The notes under the pieces were generated by a model, which saw only the letters and a program-made list of their open reading frames with translations, did no database searches and had not been told where the DNA came from. The translations under genes were made by a program, and so were the position numbers. From Gyrodactylus bullatarudis (lineage: Eukaryota > Platyhelminthes > Monogenea > Gyrodactylidea > Gyrodactylidae): 17,480 nucleotides of DNA. Shown piece by piece: positions 1 through 8,180 of the stretch. How positions within the stretch are numbered: the first letter of the stretch is position 1; every line of letters starts with the position of its first letter. The stretch spans positions 13,769 through 31,248 of the forward strand of contig SSNU01000168.1 in assembly GCA_012064415.1 (NCBI GenBank), in the 5' to 3' direction.

Positions 1-120
1 TACTATTTCTTTCATGATTTGTAAATTATTATTTTGAATGAACTTTTAACTCATATCATTTTTGAAGAATTACCACTGATGATACTTCAAGAAATGTACA
101 TTTGGTTTTAATATATCTTC
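1..120. repeat. Diverged duplicate of the segment at 4828-4950 (copy A)
   Basis: This segment starts with TACTATTTCTTTCAT and contains TTACCACTGATGAT. It aligns by eye, with small gaps, to 4828-4950, which has TACTATTTCTTTCAT and ATACCACTGATGAT in the same order and orientation; identity looks like roughly 70-75%. On the minus strand both copies start with ATG AAA GAA ATA GTA (MKEIV); here the window edge cuts the frame after a few codons. The copies may be paralogous 5' ends of a minus-strand gene or parts of a dispersed repeat. The similarity fades after about position 120. Confidence 0.55.
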
Positions 121-486
121 TTTCAATTTTCTAAATTAATTTTTGAGGCACTTCTAATATCTATGATTCACAACATATCTTACATAATATATTTTTCAAA
201 TCAAGACCATTCGATTCATAGAAAAATTCTCTATCGAATGATACCTAGATGAAGTTGTTACCTATCATGACTTTTCTAATAAAGGTAAATATACTATTAT
301 TTTTCATTGAAATTGAAAACGAAAAAATATGTGAGATTCTGAAAATTGTTTTAAAAATTGAATCTTCTAGATTATATTCATAAAATTCTCAACAATTATT
401 TTAATTTTCAAACTTTAGTTCATCAATATTTTGAAGCTGTTTCTCGTAAGATTTAACGTGTTGAGATACAAAAAATTCCTATTAAT
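121..486. other. AT-rich stretch, no gene seen
   Basis: I see no coding frame of useful length, no structural RNA and no clear repeat boundary here. The segment ends where the 22-bp direct repeat at 487-508 begins. Confidence 0.5.
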
Positions 487-508
487 CTAAAGCTAATTAA
501 TATGAAGA
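487..508 (+). repeat. 22-bp exact direct repeat, copy 1 (foldback terminus)
   Basis: The 22 bases beginning CTAAAGCTAATTAATATG are repeated without a mismatch at 713-734, and the two copies flank the Penelope-like coding fragment. The repeated sequence is also the outer end of the foldback element at 714-1241. It therefore looks like a terminus of that element duplicated on both sides of the fragment, as an unusually long target-site duplication or a local rearrangement would give. Confidence 0.7.
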
Positions 509-712
509 AAGGCTATAGAAAAGGTACAGGGAGACAAGTCAGCATTATCTGAACACTGGGCTGATAATCCAGATCATATTATAGATTTTAATAACGTAAA
601 AAGTCTAGGAAATATGAGGAATAAGTATAAAAATATGATTTTGGAGTCTATAGAGATTAAACTAAACGAGGTTGTTAATGGTAATAAGACGGATACAAAT
701 ATTGGACGAATG
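506..712 (+). pseudogene. Fragment resembling the GIY-YIG endonuclease tail of a Penelope-like element
   Basis: The frame is open from 506 (a stop lies at 503-505) and runs into the foldback element behind it. Its product contains GDKSALSEHW, then DHIIDFNNVKSL, then NKYKNMILESIEIKLNE and DTNIGR. This order resembles the region after the GIY-YIG catalytic core in Penelope-like retroelement endonucleases: SAxxEH, H-x-IDFxNVKxL, a Y/F-K-R-x-x-x-E-x-I-x-I-K-x-N block, and an N-x-D-x-G end. The catalytic GIY and YIG motifs and the whole reverse transcriptase are missing, so it is a dead 5'-truncated piece. It is flanked by the 22-bp direct repeats at 487-508 and 713-734. The family call rests on motif memory only; a piece of another GIY-YIG retroelement is possible. 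Confidence 0.6.
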
Positions 713-734
713 CTAAAGCTAATTAATATGAAGA
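713..734 (+). repeat. 22-bp exact direct repeat, copy 2
   Basis: This is the second copy of the repeat at 487-508 and at the same time the left terminus of the foldback element at 714-1241. The preceding bases differ (T486 against G712), as do the following ones (A509 against T735), so the repeat is exactly 22 bp. Confidence 0.7.
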
Positions 735-1241
735 TGGGAATTTATGATTTTTACAAAATTATAAATTTTTTCATTAAGAAATCGAATTTGATCAAGATTT
801 TTTTTGAATTTAAATCGTAGGTTCCACTTTCAGAATCTGAATCATCAAAATTTCATCGATTTTCAAGTAGTAAAAATGTTCAAAAAATCAAAATTCTATT
901 TTCACACGAAGATGGGCGGATTCTCAAAATCTTAATCAGCATATTTGATCTCTTTGACTAATCGAGATCCTAAAAATCAACTTTTGATCATTCTCTCACA
1001 TTGAAATCAACAAAAAATTTCAACTCAAAGTCCAAAAATATGTGAATTTGGCGCTACTTCAAGATTTCAAATTTGTCTTATTTTCCTTAAAAATTGATTT
1101 TTTCTTAATTTTTTTTCTTCAGATCCTGAAAGTGGAACCTACGATCTAGATTTCAAAAAATCTTGATCAAATTCGATTTCTTGATGAAAAAATTCTTAAT
1201 TTCGTAGAATCATAAATTCCCATCTTCATTAATTAGCTTTA
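714..1241. mobile_element. Foldback MITE, family A copy 1 (inverted, one arm shortened)
   Basis: The left end reads TAAAGCTAATTAATATGAAG and the right end is nearly its reverse complement, with a 2-bp difference. The inverted repeat continues inward through GATGGGAATTTATGAT, ATCGAATTTGATCAAGAT and CGTAGGTTCCACTTTCAG (714-837 against 1118-1241). The core, with ATCAACTTTTGATCATTCTC and a block near 940-1000, is the reverse complement of the core in copies 2 and 3, so this copy lies in the opposite orientation. Its left arm lacks the roughly 150-200 bp inner part found in the other copies. No transposase frame is present. TA-type duplications are likely, but the true edge is uncertain because AAAGCTAA is also palindromic here. 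Confidence 0.8.
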
Positions 1242-1349
1242 TTATCAAAAATCTAATTCATATGAAAAGTTTATTTTATTCGCTCACGTAGCTACTGAAA
1301 AGTAGTACCGTGATACAATAAAATACAATCCGATTTACTGGAAATATAC
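1242..1349. other. Spacer between two MITEs
   Basis: About 108 bp with no coding or repeat signal that I can see, apart from a small dyad around GCTACTGAAAAGTAGTACC (1289-1307). Confidence 0.4.
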
Positions 1350-1351
1350 TA

Positions 1352-2177
1352 CAGTTCGGGTTTGGCATATGGGAAAGGGCACACCTCGTGTGGTATAAAA
1401 ATATTTTATTTTTTGTCTAATAGGCATACTTTTAAGTAGACATACGGTGTGTCCAAATTTTTATTTTTGTCAAATCATCAAAAAGTTAAAATTTTTATAC
1501 CAATTTGTAGGAAATTTAATTCTGATCAGATTGGTATAATTTTTTGGTATCAATTCTGTTATGGTATTGATGTAGCATTCATAATTATGTTTTATAGAAA
1601 TGATAATCCATATTCGATAGGATATAATTTTTATGCGAACAGTTCCCAACTCTTCATCGTATTATGAAATTGTACAGTCAAAAACTATTGTTATTCCGAA
1701 TAAATAAAAAATAGTGAGAACACTTGTCTTGAATCTCTAATTCATCAGAACTTGAAATGTTAATTTTCACCGAAATAATTTTGTAGAAGATAAAATTTTA
1801 TGAAGGAAATTGATTTTTCGACTTGTGTCCTTTGTACATTGTACAATCCATCAATTAACAATTCGGCTTAGAAGTGTATAATCTTAAGCCTGTAATTAAC
1901 AAAATCTAAACTCATGAAATTTTATATTTATATCAATCATTTCTATAAATCATAATTATGAATGCTACACCAGTACCAAAAAATTATACCAATCTGATCA
2001 GAATTAAATTTCCTACAAATTGGTATAAAAATTTTAACTTTTTGATGATTTGACAAAAATAAAAATTTGGACACACCGTATGTCTACTTAAAAGTATGCC
2101 TATTAGACAAAAAATAAAATATTTTTATACCACACGAGGTGTGCCCTTTCCCATATGCCAAACCCGAAGGACAACTG
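1352..2177. mobile_element. Tc1/mariner-like MITE with long inverted arms (family B)
   Basis: The ends read TA|CAGTTCGGGTTTGGC on the left and GCCAAACCCGAAGGACAACTG|TA on the right when written in two parts around a 6-7 bp difference near the tip. CAGT-type tips with a TA duplication (1350-1351 and 2178-2179) are typical of Tc1/mariner elements. The arms, about 230 bp each (1352-1590 and 1945-2177), are nearly perfect reverse complements and include GGGCACACCTCGTGTGG, GACATACGGTGTGTCC and TTCTGATCAGATTGG. The middle (about 1600-1945) is AT-rich. No transposase frame exists; the 72-codon frame at 1449-1667 lies in the arm and is chance. Confidence 0.85.
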
Positions 2178-2250
2178 TATTTTGATTTGTTTTAGTCGTA
2201 CTGGAGAAAATTTTTTATATTAAATTTATTGTAGCCTGCAAGTATACTTA

Positions 2251-2903
2251 GTTAATATGAATATGGGAATTTATGATTTTTACAAAATTCTCAATTTTTT
2301 CATCGAAAAGTCGAATTCGTTCAAGATTTTTTTTGGAATCCAGATATGGAGAGAAAAAAATTAAGAGGAAATATCAATTTTTAAGGAAAATACGGTAAAT
2401 TTTAAATCTTGAAGTAGTGCCGAATTCCCATATTTTTAAACTTTGAGTTGATTTCAACGTGAGAGAATGATCAAAAGTTGATTTTTAGGATCACAATTAG
2501 TCAAAGAAATTAAATATGCTGAATCTTGTTTTAAGAATCACCCCATAATCGTGTCAAAATCAAATTTTGATATTTTTATCATTTTCCCTACTTGAAAGTC
2601 GAAGAAATTTGATATTTCAAGATCCCTTAAAAATGACGAATTTATCAAAATTTTTATTATGATCATCGGTTTTTTGTCTTATTAAGATCCTTTTGATCAC
2701 TCTTTCACACTTTCAACTCAATGTTCAAAAAAATAGAAATTTGGCGAATTTTCCTCAAAAATTGATTTTTTCTAAATTTTTTCTCCGTATCGTGAGAGTG
2801 GGTCTCATGATCTAGATTTCAAAAAAACTTGATCGATTTCGATTTTTCGATGAAAAAAGAATGAGAATTTGTAAAAATCATATATTCCCATCTTCATATT
2901 AAC
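2251..2903. mobile_element. Foldback MITE, family A copy 2
   Basis: The left end TA|GTTAATATGAATATGGG and the right end CCCATCTTCATATTAAC|TA are reverse complements with one change. TA dinucleotides at 2249-2250 and 2904-2905 fit a TA target duplication. The inner arms (GGAATTTATGATTTTTACAA, then TCAAGATTTTTTTTGGAATC) and the core (GATCAAAAGTTGATTTTTAGG, ATATGCTGAATCTTG) match copy 3 in the same orientation. It has no transposase frame. Confidence 0.8.
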
Positions 2904-3191
2904 TACAATCAATGTGGAGACTCCCTCTGTGCAAAAATTATCAAAATTACTGGTTACCTGATTTCCTCGAATATATTCTTGAACTGCTGACCTGAAGTCA
3001 TGCCGGAGTTTAAAAATCAAATTATGATTACATGCTGCATGAATTTTAAGGCTATAAATGTGATTTTCTAATGGTCTGAATAATACTTCATTGTCTTGAT
3101 GGGGTACTTTGGCATCACATTTACGGTGCTCTCTGAATGCAGTTTGGTCATCAACTCTTTTCTCAAGGGTCTTAAGACTTAAGGCCCATGG
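2904..3191 (-). pseudogene. Possible coding fragment or exon, no family recognised
   Basis: On the minus strand a frame stays open from a TAG near 3205 through to MITE copy 2. The stretch looks more like coding than the surrounding AT-rich DNA: it includes LKTLEKRVDDQTAFREHRK, then HQDNEVLFRPLENHIYSLK and LRHDFRSAVQEYIRGNQ. A splice-acceptor-like TATTCTCAG ends at 3192, directly before the codon CCA, so the piece could be an exon starting at 3191. It is overlapped at its upstream edge by the putative TTAA element (3183-3589), and it runs into MITE copy 2 downstream, which adds unrelated codons. A pseudogene piece or part of an unknown transposon is equally possible. Confidence 0.35.
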
Positions 3192-3589
3192 CTGAGAATA
3201 CTACTTCAAAACATCAGGCTGCCTGGTTCAAGCATCGCCTTTCTATGATATGAAAAAAGTTATACAAAAAATAGGGATTCTGTGGAAAAATCAAAATTTA
3301 AGAACGACTAAATTTCTCTATCAGAATTCTTTACTTCAATTGGTAAAAGTAAGCGGCATAGTTTGACGAAAAATTTAGATTTTTGTGAAATTCATAGATT
3401 CTCTGCTCCACAGTTTTCCTCGACATTTTATCCAATAATTATTCGGACCTTAAAAATAGTACCAATCTCGTACTACTAAAAAAAATAATAAAAATCCCTC
3501 TAGATGAATCCTTCATCGTCACAAAAAGTAATAAAAAATAAAATTTATTAAAACTTAGGTCAATATTAGAATTCTCAGCCATGGTCATC
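3183..3589. mobile_element. Possible TTAA-flanked MITE
   Basis: The ends are TTAA|GGCCCATGGCTGAGAAT (TTAA at 3179-3182) and ATTCTCAGCCATGGTCATC|TTAA (TTAA at 3590-3593). The shared CCATGGCTGAGAAT is a 14-bp inverted repeat about 5 bp inside each TTAA. TTAA duplications are typical of piggyBac and some Kolobok elements. The interior is AT-rich and non-coding. The inverted repeat is short and the outermost bases differ, so this may be coincidence. Confidence 0.45.
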
Positions 3590-3593
3590 TTAA

Positions 3594-3933
3594 GTTTTAT
3601 TAAATTTTATTATAAAACTAAAATATAGTATCTTAAAAACTGCAAAATTAGTAGAAAATACAGTATTTTAAAGAAATTTTAAGGGATCTTGAGTACTTCA
3701 CCGTAAATTCTTGCAAAATCTTTTGTCATCAAAATTCCTGATTTCTGTTCAATTTCTTGTCATGAAATAAAACTACCATTCAAATTTTATAGAATCTATA
3801 ACTTATAATTAACAAAATAAATCCTTTTAGTCGATATTTTAAATTCTTATTTATTTATACAAAAACCCTGGGGATGACAGCATAGATGTATGGGTAAAGG
3901 AGAAATTCAATCAATACAAACCCAACCCACACC
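3594..3933. other. AT-rich stretch, no gene seen
   Basis: No coding frame, RNA gene or repeat boundary is visible between the TTAA element and MITE copy 3. A short, less AT-rich piece (GGGGATGACAGCATAG, 3872-3887) gives no recognisable frame. Confidence 0.45.
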
Positions 3934-3935
3934 TA

Positions 3936-4676
3936 GTTAATATGAAGATGGGAATTTATGATTTTTACAACATTCGCATTCTTTTTTCATCCAGAAATCG
4001 AATTTGATCAAGAAATTTTGGAATCTAGATTATGAGGCCCTCTTTCACGATACGGAGAAAAAAAATTTAGAAGAAAAATCAATTTTTAAGGAGAGTACGG
4101 TAAATTTTAAATCTTGAAGTAGCGCCAAATTCCCATTTTTATGAACTTTGAGTTGAAAATTTTTGCCGATTTCAACGTGAGAGAATGATCAAAAGTTGAT
4201 TTTTAGGATCACAATTAGTCAAAGATATCAAATATGCTGAATCTTGTTTTAAGAATCACCCCATAATCGTGTCAAAATCAAATTTTGAATTTTTCACCAT
4301 TTTCCTACTAGAAAGTCGATGAAATTTGAAAATTCAAGATCCCAGAAAAATGACGAATTTAACAAAATTTTAGTAATGATAACTGGTTATTTTGTCTTAT
4401 TGTGATCCTTAAAATCAACTTTTGATCACTCTTTCACATTGAAATCAACAAAAAATTTCAACTCAAAGTTCAAAAATATGTGAATTTGGCGCTAGTTCAA
4501 GATTTCAAATTTGTCTTATTTTCCTTAAAAATTGATTTTTTCTTAATTTTTTTTCTCCTTATCGTGAAAAAGGGCCTCATGATCTAGATTCCAAAAAATC
4601 GTGAAAAAATTCGATTTCTTGATGAAAAAATTAAGAATTTTTAAAAAAAATCCTAAATTCCCATCTTCATATTAGT
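3936..4676. mobile_element. Foldback MITE, family A copy 3 (longest)
   Basis: The left end TA|GTTAATATGAAGATGGG and the right end CCCATCTTCATATTAGT|TA pair with two changes; TA at 3934-3935 and 4677-4678 fits a TA duplication. The arms reach about 280 bp: the left (3936-4225) includes ATCTTGAAGTAGCGCC and CAAAAGTTGATTTTTAGGA, and the right (about 4395-4676) holds their reverse complements GGCGCTAGTTCAAGAT and TCCTTAAAATCAACTTTTG. Only about 170 bp of loop remains. The long arms would form a strong RNA hairpin if transcribed. Confidence 0.8.
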
Positions 4677-4713
4677 TAGCTTTATGTGTTCAGAAAAACT
4701 ATTTCTATAATCT

Positions 4714-4842
4714 TCAACTACCTTTGCCTATGTGAGCTTTTTCACCTTTCAGTCCACTGTTGCTAATTATTGGAGAATTTTGGTGTTTTTTTTCAGCTTT
4801 CATTATGTTCTGATATTCTCTGACTTTTACTATTTCTTTCAT
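4714..4842 (-). CDS. Short frame or first exon beginning MKEIV, unknown
   Basis: An ATG at 4842 opens a 42-codon frame ending in TGA at 4714. The product begins MKEIVKVREYQNIMKAEKK and is Lys/Glu-rich and hydrophilic. A donor-like AAAG|GTAGTT (exon end 4722) suggests it could be a first exon whose intron would run into MITE copy 3. The first five codons are conserved in the duplicate at the left window edge (1-14), which is the main reason to list it. No family is recognised. It may be a chance frame inside a repeat. Confidence 0.25.
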   Translation of the reverse strand: MKEIVKVREYQNIMKAEKKHQNSPIISNSGLKGEKAHIGKGS

Positions 4843-4950
4843 AATTGTAAATTTTCATTCAATTATTTAACTCTTATCATTTTTAAAGTGATACCACTGA
4901 TGATCCTTTAAGAAAGGCGTATTTGGTGTTAATAAATTTTTTACTTCTAT
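4828..4950. repeat. Diverged duplicate of the segment at 1-120 (copy B)
   Basis: This matches copy A in order and orientation, from TACTATTTCTTTCAT through ACCACTGATGAT and ATTTGGTGTTAATA. It covers the 5' end of the short MKEIV frame and about 100 bp upstream of it. Upstream conservation on the minus strand would fit a duplicated promoter region. Confidence 0.55.
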
Positions 4951-5402
4951 TTTAATATGAGTATAAGTGGATTTTCGTATTTGAGAATTTACGTGAATTA
5001 TTTAATCAGAAAATTTCTAAGTAATAAATCTAGATGCTTACACAATGAAAACTGCTAGCTCTATATCAGAAATCTACTTGATTATAAAAAAAGAGTACCG
5101 GGCAACAATTCAGTACAGAAAGAGTATCAGCTATCTTTTAATTGGAATAAGATGAATAGATTTTTCTTCAGATATATAATTATATAATTGCTACTCAGTC
5201 AGTCCTTTATCTAGAATAAAAATAGACCGATTAGTACTTTTTTGAGGCCTTAATGATGAGTAATCACTGATTTGTAATCATACTTGTGATTTACTCTATT
5301 TCAAATATAGTTAGTTGATAAATGATCTGAACTAAATATCGTAAATAGATGTATTTAAATAAAAATATTTATATATATAAATGATATTATAATACAAAAA
5401 TA
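4951..5402. other. 3' flank of the orphan gene array, no gene seen
   Basis: This AT-rich segment lies downstream of the last gene of the array. I see no coding frame, and no canonical AATAAA in the first 60 bases after that gene's stop on the minus strand. Confidence 0.45.
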
Positions 5403-6701
5403 TCAAAAATGATTGTCAAATATATGGTTACAATCCCTTAGAATTTCTTTACCCGGCTCATTGTCATAAATTAGATCAGAATCTGAATTAAATCTTGTTT
5501 CATACTCATCTGGTTCCTTATACATTTCATCATCTGAATCAATGTTGTACACATTAGAAACAGGTCTATTCGCCTGATTTTTCACGAGATTATACAATCC
5601 GAACAGCTTTATTTTCCTCTTGGCCATCTCACCTCCCCTTGATAGAACCTTGAACATGAATCGTTTTATGCATATTGCATAACCCTTGTGGTTATGAAAA
5701 GCGAATATATTTTTGATTAGATACAGAATAAAATCTCCAGAATTCGATCGATTGAGCAAATATTTTAGGTCGTTCTCAAACAATGACGTAATAAACTTAA
5801 ATTTTGTCTTATTAGATAGAAATCGTGAGCATGCACTGAAATCATAATTTTCCTGGATACTCTTCATCAGAAATTTTTTTTTCTCATTGAAATGTTTTTC
5901 TTCAAGGTGTCGAAGTATTCTTTTGATAAAATTAAGACAAAATTCAGTGTTCTCTAAAGTTCCCACAAGGCATATATCATACAACTTTTCAAAATTTGCC
6001 TTAAGACCATAATCGATGAATTTGTCTGTCATATATTCGTCATCTACAAGTCTATCATACCAAATTCGTGATCGTAATTTGTCGTACAACATGAACTTAT
6101 ACTCATCTGCGTACCAGTTGTAAGGCGCAGTATTGTTGAACCATCTTTCGTTAATGCCTTTTGCCGAAAAGCCGTAGAAATCTATAATATTTCGAATACG
6201 GTAATTATAGTTTTTTAGAATATAATGTAACTTGAGTTTATCTAGAAGGAATAAACATTCTGCTTCATCAGCTAGCGAGCAAATGTCTTTTCTTTGAAGA
6301 AGAAATTTGCTTAATTCATATCCCAGACAATCTGGATTATCTTTCCCATGTTTATAGATATCAATGAATAGATAACGAGGTCTAAAGTTTTGAATCAGTC
6401 GACGTGATTTTAAATTCTTCAGGAGGATCATTAAAGCCTGTTTGGCCATTGTCGAATCGATCTCATTCGTTTCAATAAATTCTGGGAGATACCTCAGCTC
6501 TGGATCAAAACACCAGTCAATTTTGGCGATTTCTCTAAATTCTTGTATATCATCTAATTCGAAAAATAATTCGTCATTTTCACAATGATCTTGGAAGTAA
6601 GTGGTATCATCTTCCTCAAAGTCAGTATCTTTCTCTTCTGAATAATAGGAATAATTTTGATTGTCTGTGTGATAAAAGGAGGATATTTTAGGAATATTCA
6701 T
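5403..6701 (-). CDS. Orphan paralogue 1, 432 residues, acidic, WCFD/KFLL protein
   Basis: I do not recognise the family. The protein has no signal peptide or membrane segment and looks mostly helical and rich in Phe, Tyr, Asp and Lys. Motifs in order: acidic N-terminus (residues 22-33), FELDD (47-51), WCFD (63-66), SRR (99-101), YELSKFLLQRKD (128-139), FGLYNLVK (367-374), then an acidic tail with IDSDDEMYKEPDE (387-399) and KEI (418-420). The two upstream neighbours share these motifs, so they are tandem duplicates. It is uninterrupted by introns. The ATG at 6701 is the first in frame and gives the N-terminus that aligns with the paralogues. Upstream lie TATA-like TATATATATATA (around 6835-6850), CTAATCGT (6859-6866) and the palindrome at 6872-6883. 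A helical repeat scaffold is possible but unproven. Confidence 0.85.
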   Translation of the reverse strand: MNIPKISSFYHTDNQNYSYYSEEKDTDFEEDDTTYFQDHCENDELFFELDDIQEFREIAKIDWCFDPELRYLPEFIETNEIDSTMAKQALMILLKNLKSRRLIQNFRPRYLFIDIYKHGKDNPDCLGYELSKFLLQRKDICSLADEAECLFLLDKLKLHYILKNYNYRIRNIIDFYGFSAKGINERWFNNTAPYNWYADEYKFMLYDKLRSRIWYDRLVDDEYMTDKFIDYGLKANFEKLYDICLVGTLENTEFCLNFIKRILRHLEEKHFNEKKKFLMKSIQENYDFSACSRFLSNKTKFKFITSLFENDLKYLLNRSNSGDFILYLIKNIFAFHNHKGYAICIKRFMFKVLSRGGEMAKRKIKLFGLYNLVKNQANRPVSNVYNIDSDDEMYKEPDEYETRFNSDSDLIYDNEPGKEILRDCNHIFDNHF

Positions 6702-6832
6702 TCGGGAAATTTCAAATTTTCCAAATTCACATTTGAAATTACCTCTCTAAATTTAAATAGATAAATTTAATTTTAATTTAAGATAAAAAGTTGTTCAAAT
6801 GCGTAGTTACTATGATTTAACTGGAAGTTTTT

Positions 6833-6883
6833 GTATATATATATAAATATATACATATCTAATCGTCTCTCTACTTCAAAGTA
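6833..6883 (-). promoter_or_regulatory. Putative promoter of orphan paralogue 1
   Basis: Read on the minus strand this contains TACTTTGAAGTA (6872-6883), then ACGATTAG (6859-6866), then a run of TATATA (about 6835-6856). The first motif recurs upstream of the other two genes, and ACGATTAG recurs directly before the TATA box of paralogue 3. It lies about 170 bp from the ATG and only 24 bp past the stop of paralogue 2, so a role in that gene's 3' end is also possible. Confidence 0.5.
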
Positions 6884-6906
6884 AAAATATTATTAGATTC
6901 AATAAA

Positions 6907-8043
6907 CTAAATCTTATAGTAGCTATATTTTAGAATGTTATGAAAACCAAAAATCAATGATAGTCTCTTTAATTTGGGTATATCATAGAAGACAGCTATG
7001 AAAAATTTCTTTGTTACTTCTAACAAATTTGATTCATGAATTATCGAAATTAGATCGATAATACACAAGTAAAGTGATCTTTGATCAACGTGATCGAATA
7101 GATTGGTAAAATCATCTTGGAATATTGTGAGAATTGATTCTAAATCTCTTTGTTTGTCCCATCGACAGGTAGTATCAGAAATTTGATAGTTTCTTTTAAA
7201 ATAATTCAGCAGCTCTAATCTCTTATCGTACATCTGATTTTCATTGTAATAGCGCATTAATTTCTTCAAGCAACTCAGGCATCTCTCAGGATAATTTCTC
7301 ATCGTCATCAAGGCAACGTCGTTAAAAAAATCAAGATCATTTTTGATTCCAAACTCGAGAAATTTCTCATCCATTTCAACGTTGTCGATAAAATTATATC
7401 GGCTTTCAATGAATAAGGAATGATTCTGATACAAATCCTTCATAATTTCCAAGTTTTCTTGGTGCGTAAAGATTTTCAGTCTTTGAGATTGAGGAATGAC
7501 TCTTTCGTGAAAGTCAGCATTCTTCAGTATTATCCATTTAGCAACATCTTTATACCGAAACGAGAATCTTTTAAGCATATAAAGGGTTTTGTTTTCTAGC
7601 AGATAGCTTACAGCATCAATTTCTTCCGTGATAGCAGCAAAGTCTTTTTTTCTCAACAAAAACTTGCAGAGCTCATAAGAGTAGAAGTCTCGTTTAAGGT
7701 GTCTGAAACTAGAGTAGTGGCATTCATAAAAGAAGAATAAATGCCACTTTAAGTCAGTTATCCGTCGAGTTTTCAATATCCTCAAAAACATCATGCAAAT
7801 TTGATTTAGAAAAAGATTTTCCCTATAATTTTTGTAGATAATTTCATCTCGAAGGTATTTAAAATCAATGTCGAAGCACCATCCACCATCAAACATACTT
7901 CCAAACGCCTGACAGTCATCAATATCACATGGTAGATTCCTATTGAATTTACAGTCCTGATAATATTTAAAGTCTCTCTCATCGTGTAAAGGTTCCCCTA
8001 ATACTCCGGGATATTCAAGGTGATAGAATGAATTCAATGACAT
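6907..8043 (-). CDS. Orphan paralogue 2, 378 residues, lacks the C-terminal tail
   Basis: This belongs to the same unrecognised family. Motifs: YYQD (27-30), CDIDD (39-43), WCFD (55-58), KTRR (91-94), YELCKFLLRKKD (123-134), FGFHNILK (365-372). It stops six residues after the last motif (KYSYYKI), whereas its paralogues continue for another 50-58 residues into an acidic tail. I see no remnant of the tail downstream. Gene spacing to the next start is 205 bp (6702-6906). The start at 8043 is the first ATG and gives MSLNSFYHLEYPG, alignable to YYFDYPKYFG of paralogue 3. Intronless. N-terminal half resembles paralogue 3 more closely than paralogue 1 (EPLHDERDFKYYQD against KPLSYHRYGKDYQD). Confidence 0.85.
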   Translation of the reverse strand: MSLNSFYHLEYPGVLGEPLHDERDFKYYQDCKFNRNLPCDIDDCQAFGSMFDGGWCFDIDFKYLRDEIIYKNYRENLFLNQICMMFLRILKTRRITDLKWHLFFFYECHYSSFRHLKRDFYSYELCKFLLRKKDFAAITEEIDAVSYLLENKTLYMLKRFSFRYKDVAKWIILKNADFHERVIPQSQRLKIFTHQENLEIMKDLYQNHSLFIESRYNFIDNVEMDEKFLEFGIKNDLDFFNDVALMTMRNYPERCLSCLKKLMRYYNENQMYDKRLELLNYFKRNYQISDTTCRWDKQRDLESILTIFQDDFTNLFDHVDQRSLYLCIIDLISIIHESNLLEVTKKFFIAVFYDIPKLKRLSLIFGFHNILKYSYYKI

Positions 8044-8120
8044 TTAAAAATCACACGTGTCATATAAAATTTTAATTAAAACAATGAATCTACTTTGACT
8101 CTTGTTTAAATTTATGAAAC

Positions 8121-8159
8121 TTTTTTATATTAAATTATTCTTGTCGTTACTTCCAAGTA
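8121..8159 (-). promoter_or_regulatory. Putative promoter of orphan paralogue 2
   Basis: On the minus strand TACTTGGAAGTA (8148-8159) is followed by ACGA and, about 18 bp on, by a TATA-like ATATAAAAAA (8121-8130). The ATG lies about 80 bp further. The palindrome starts only 26 bp after the stop of paralogue 3. Confidence 0.55.
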
Positions 8160-8180
8160 CATACACGTAGTTAAAAATAA

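Noticed and set aside
1449..1667. 72-codon plus-strand frame
   Set aside because: It lies inside an inverted arm of the Tc1-like MITE and its sequence is explained by that repeat; no homology is visible.
2805..2903. Frame continuing from the coding-like fragment into MITE copy 2
   Set aside because: The NMKMGIYDFYK part appears at every end of the foldback family because the terminal repeat happens to be open in that frame.
3220..3245. GGTTCAAGC as a Pol III B box
   Set aside because: The match to GGTTCRANTCC breaks at the last bases and no A box lies upstream at a suitable distance.
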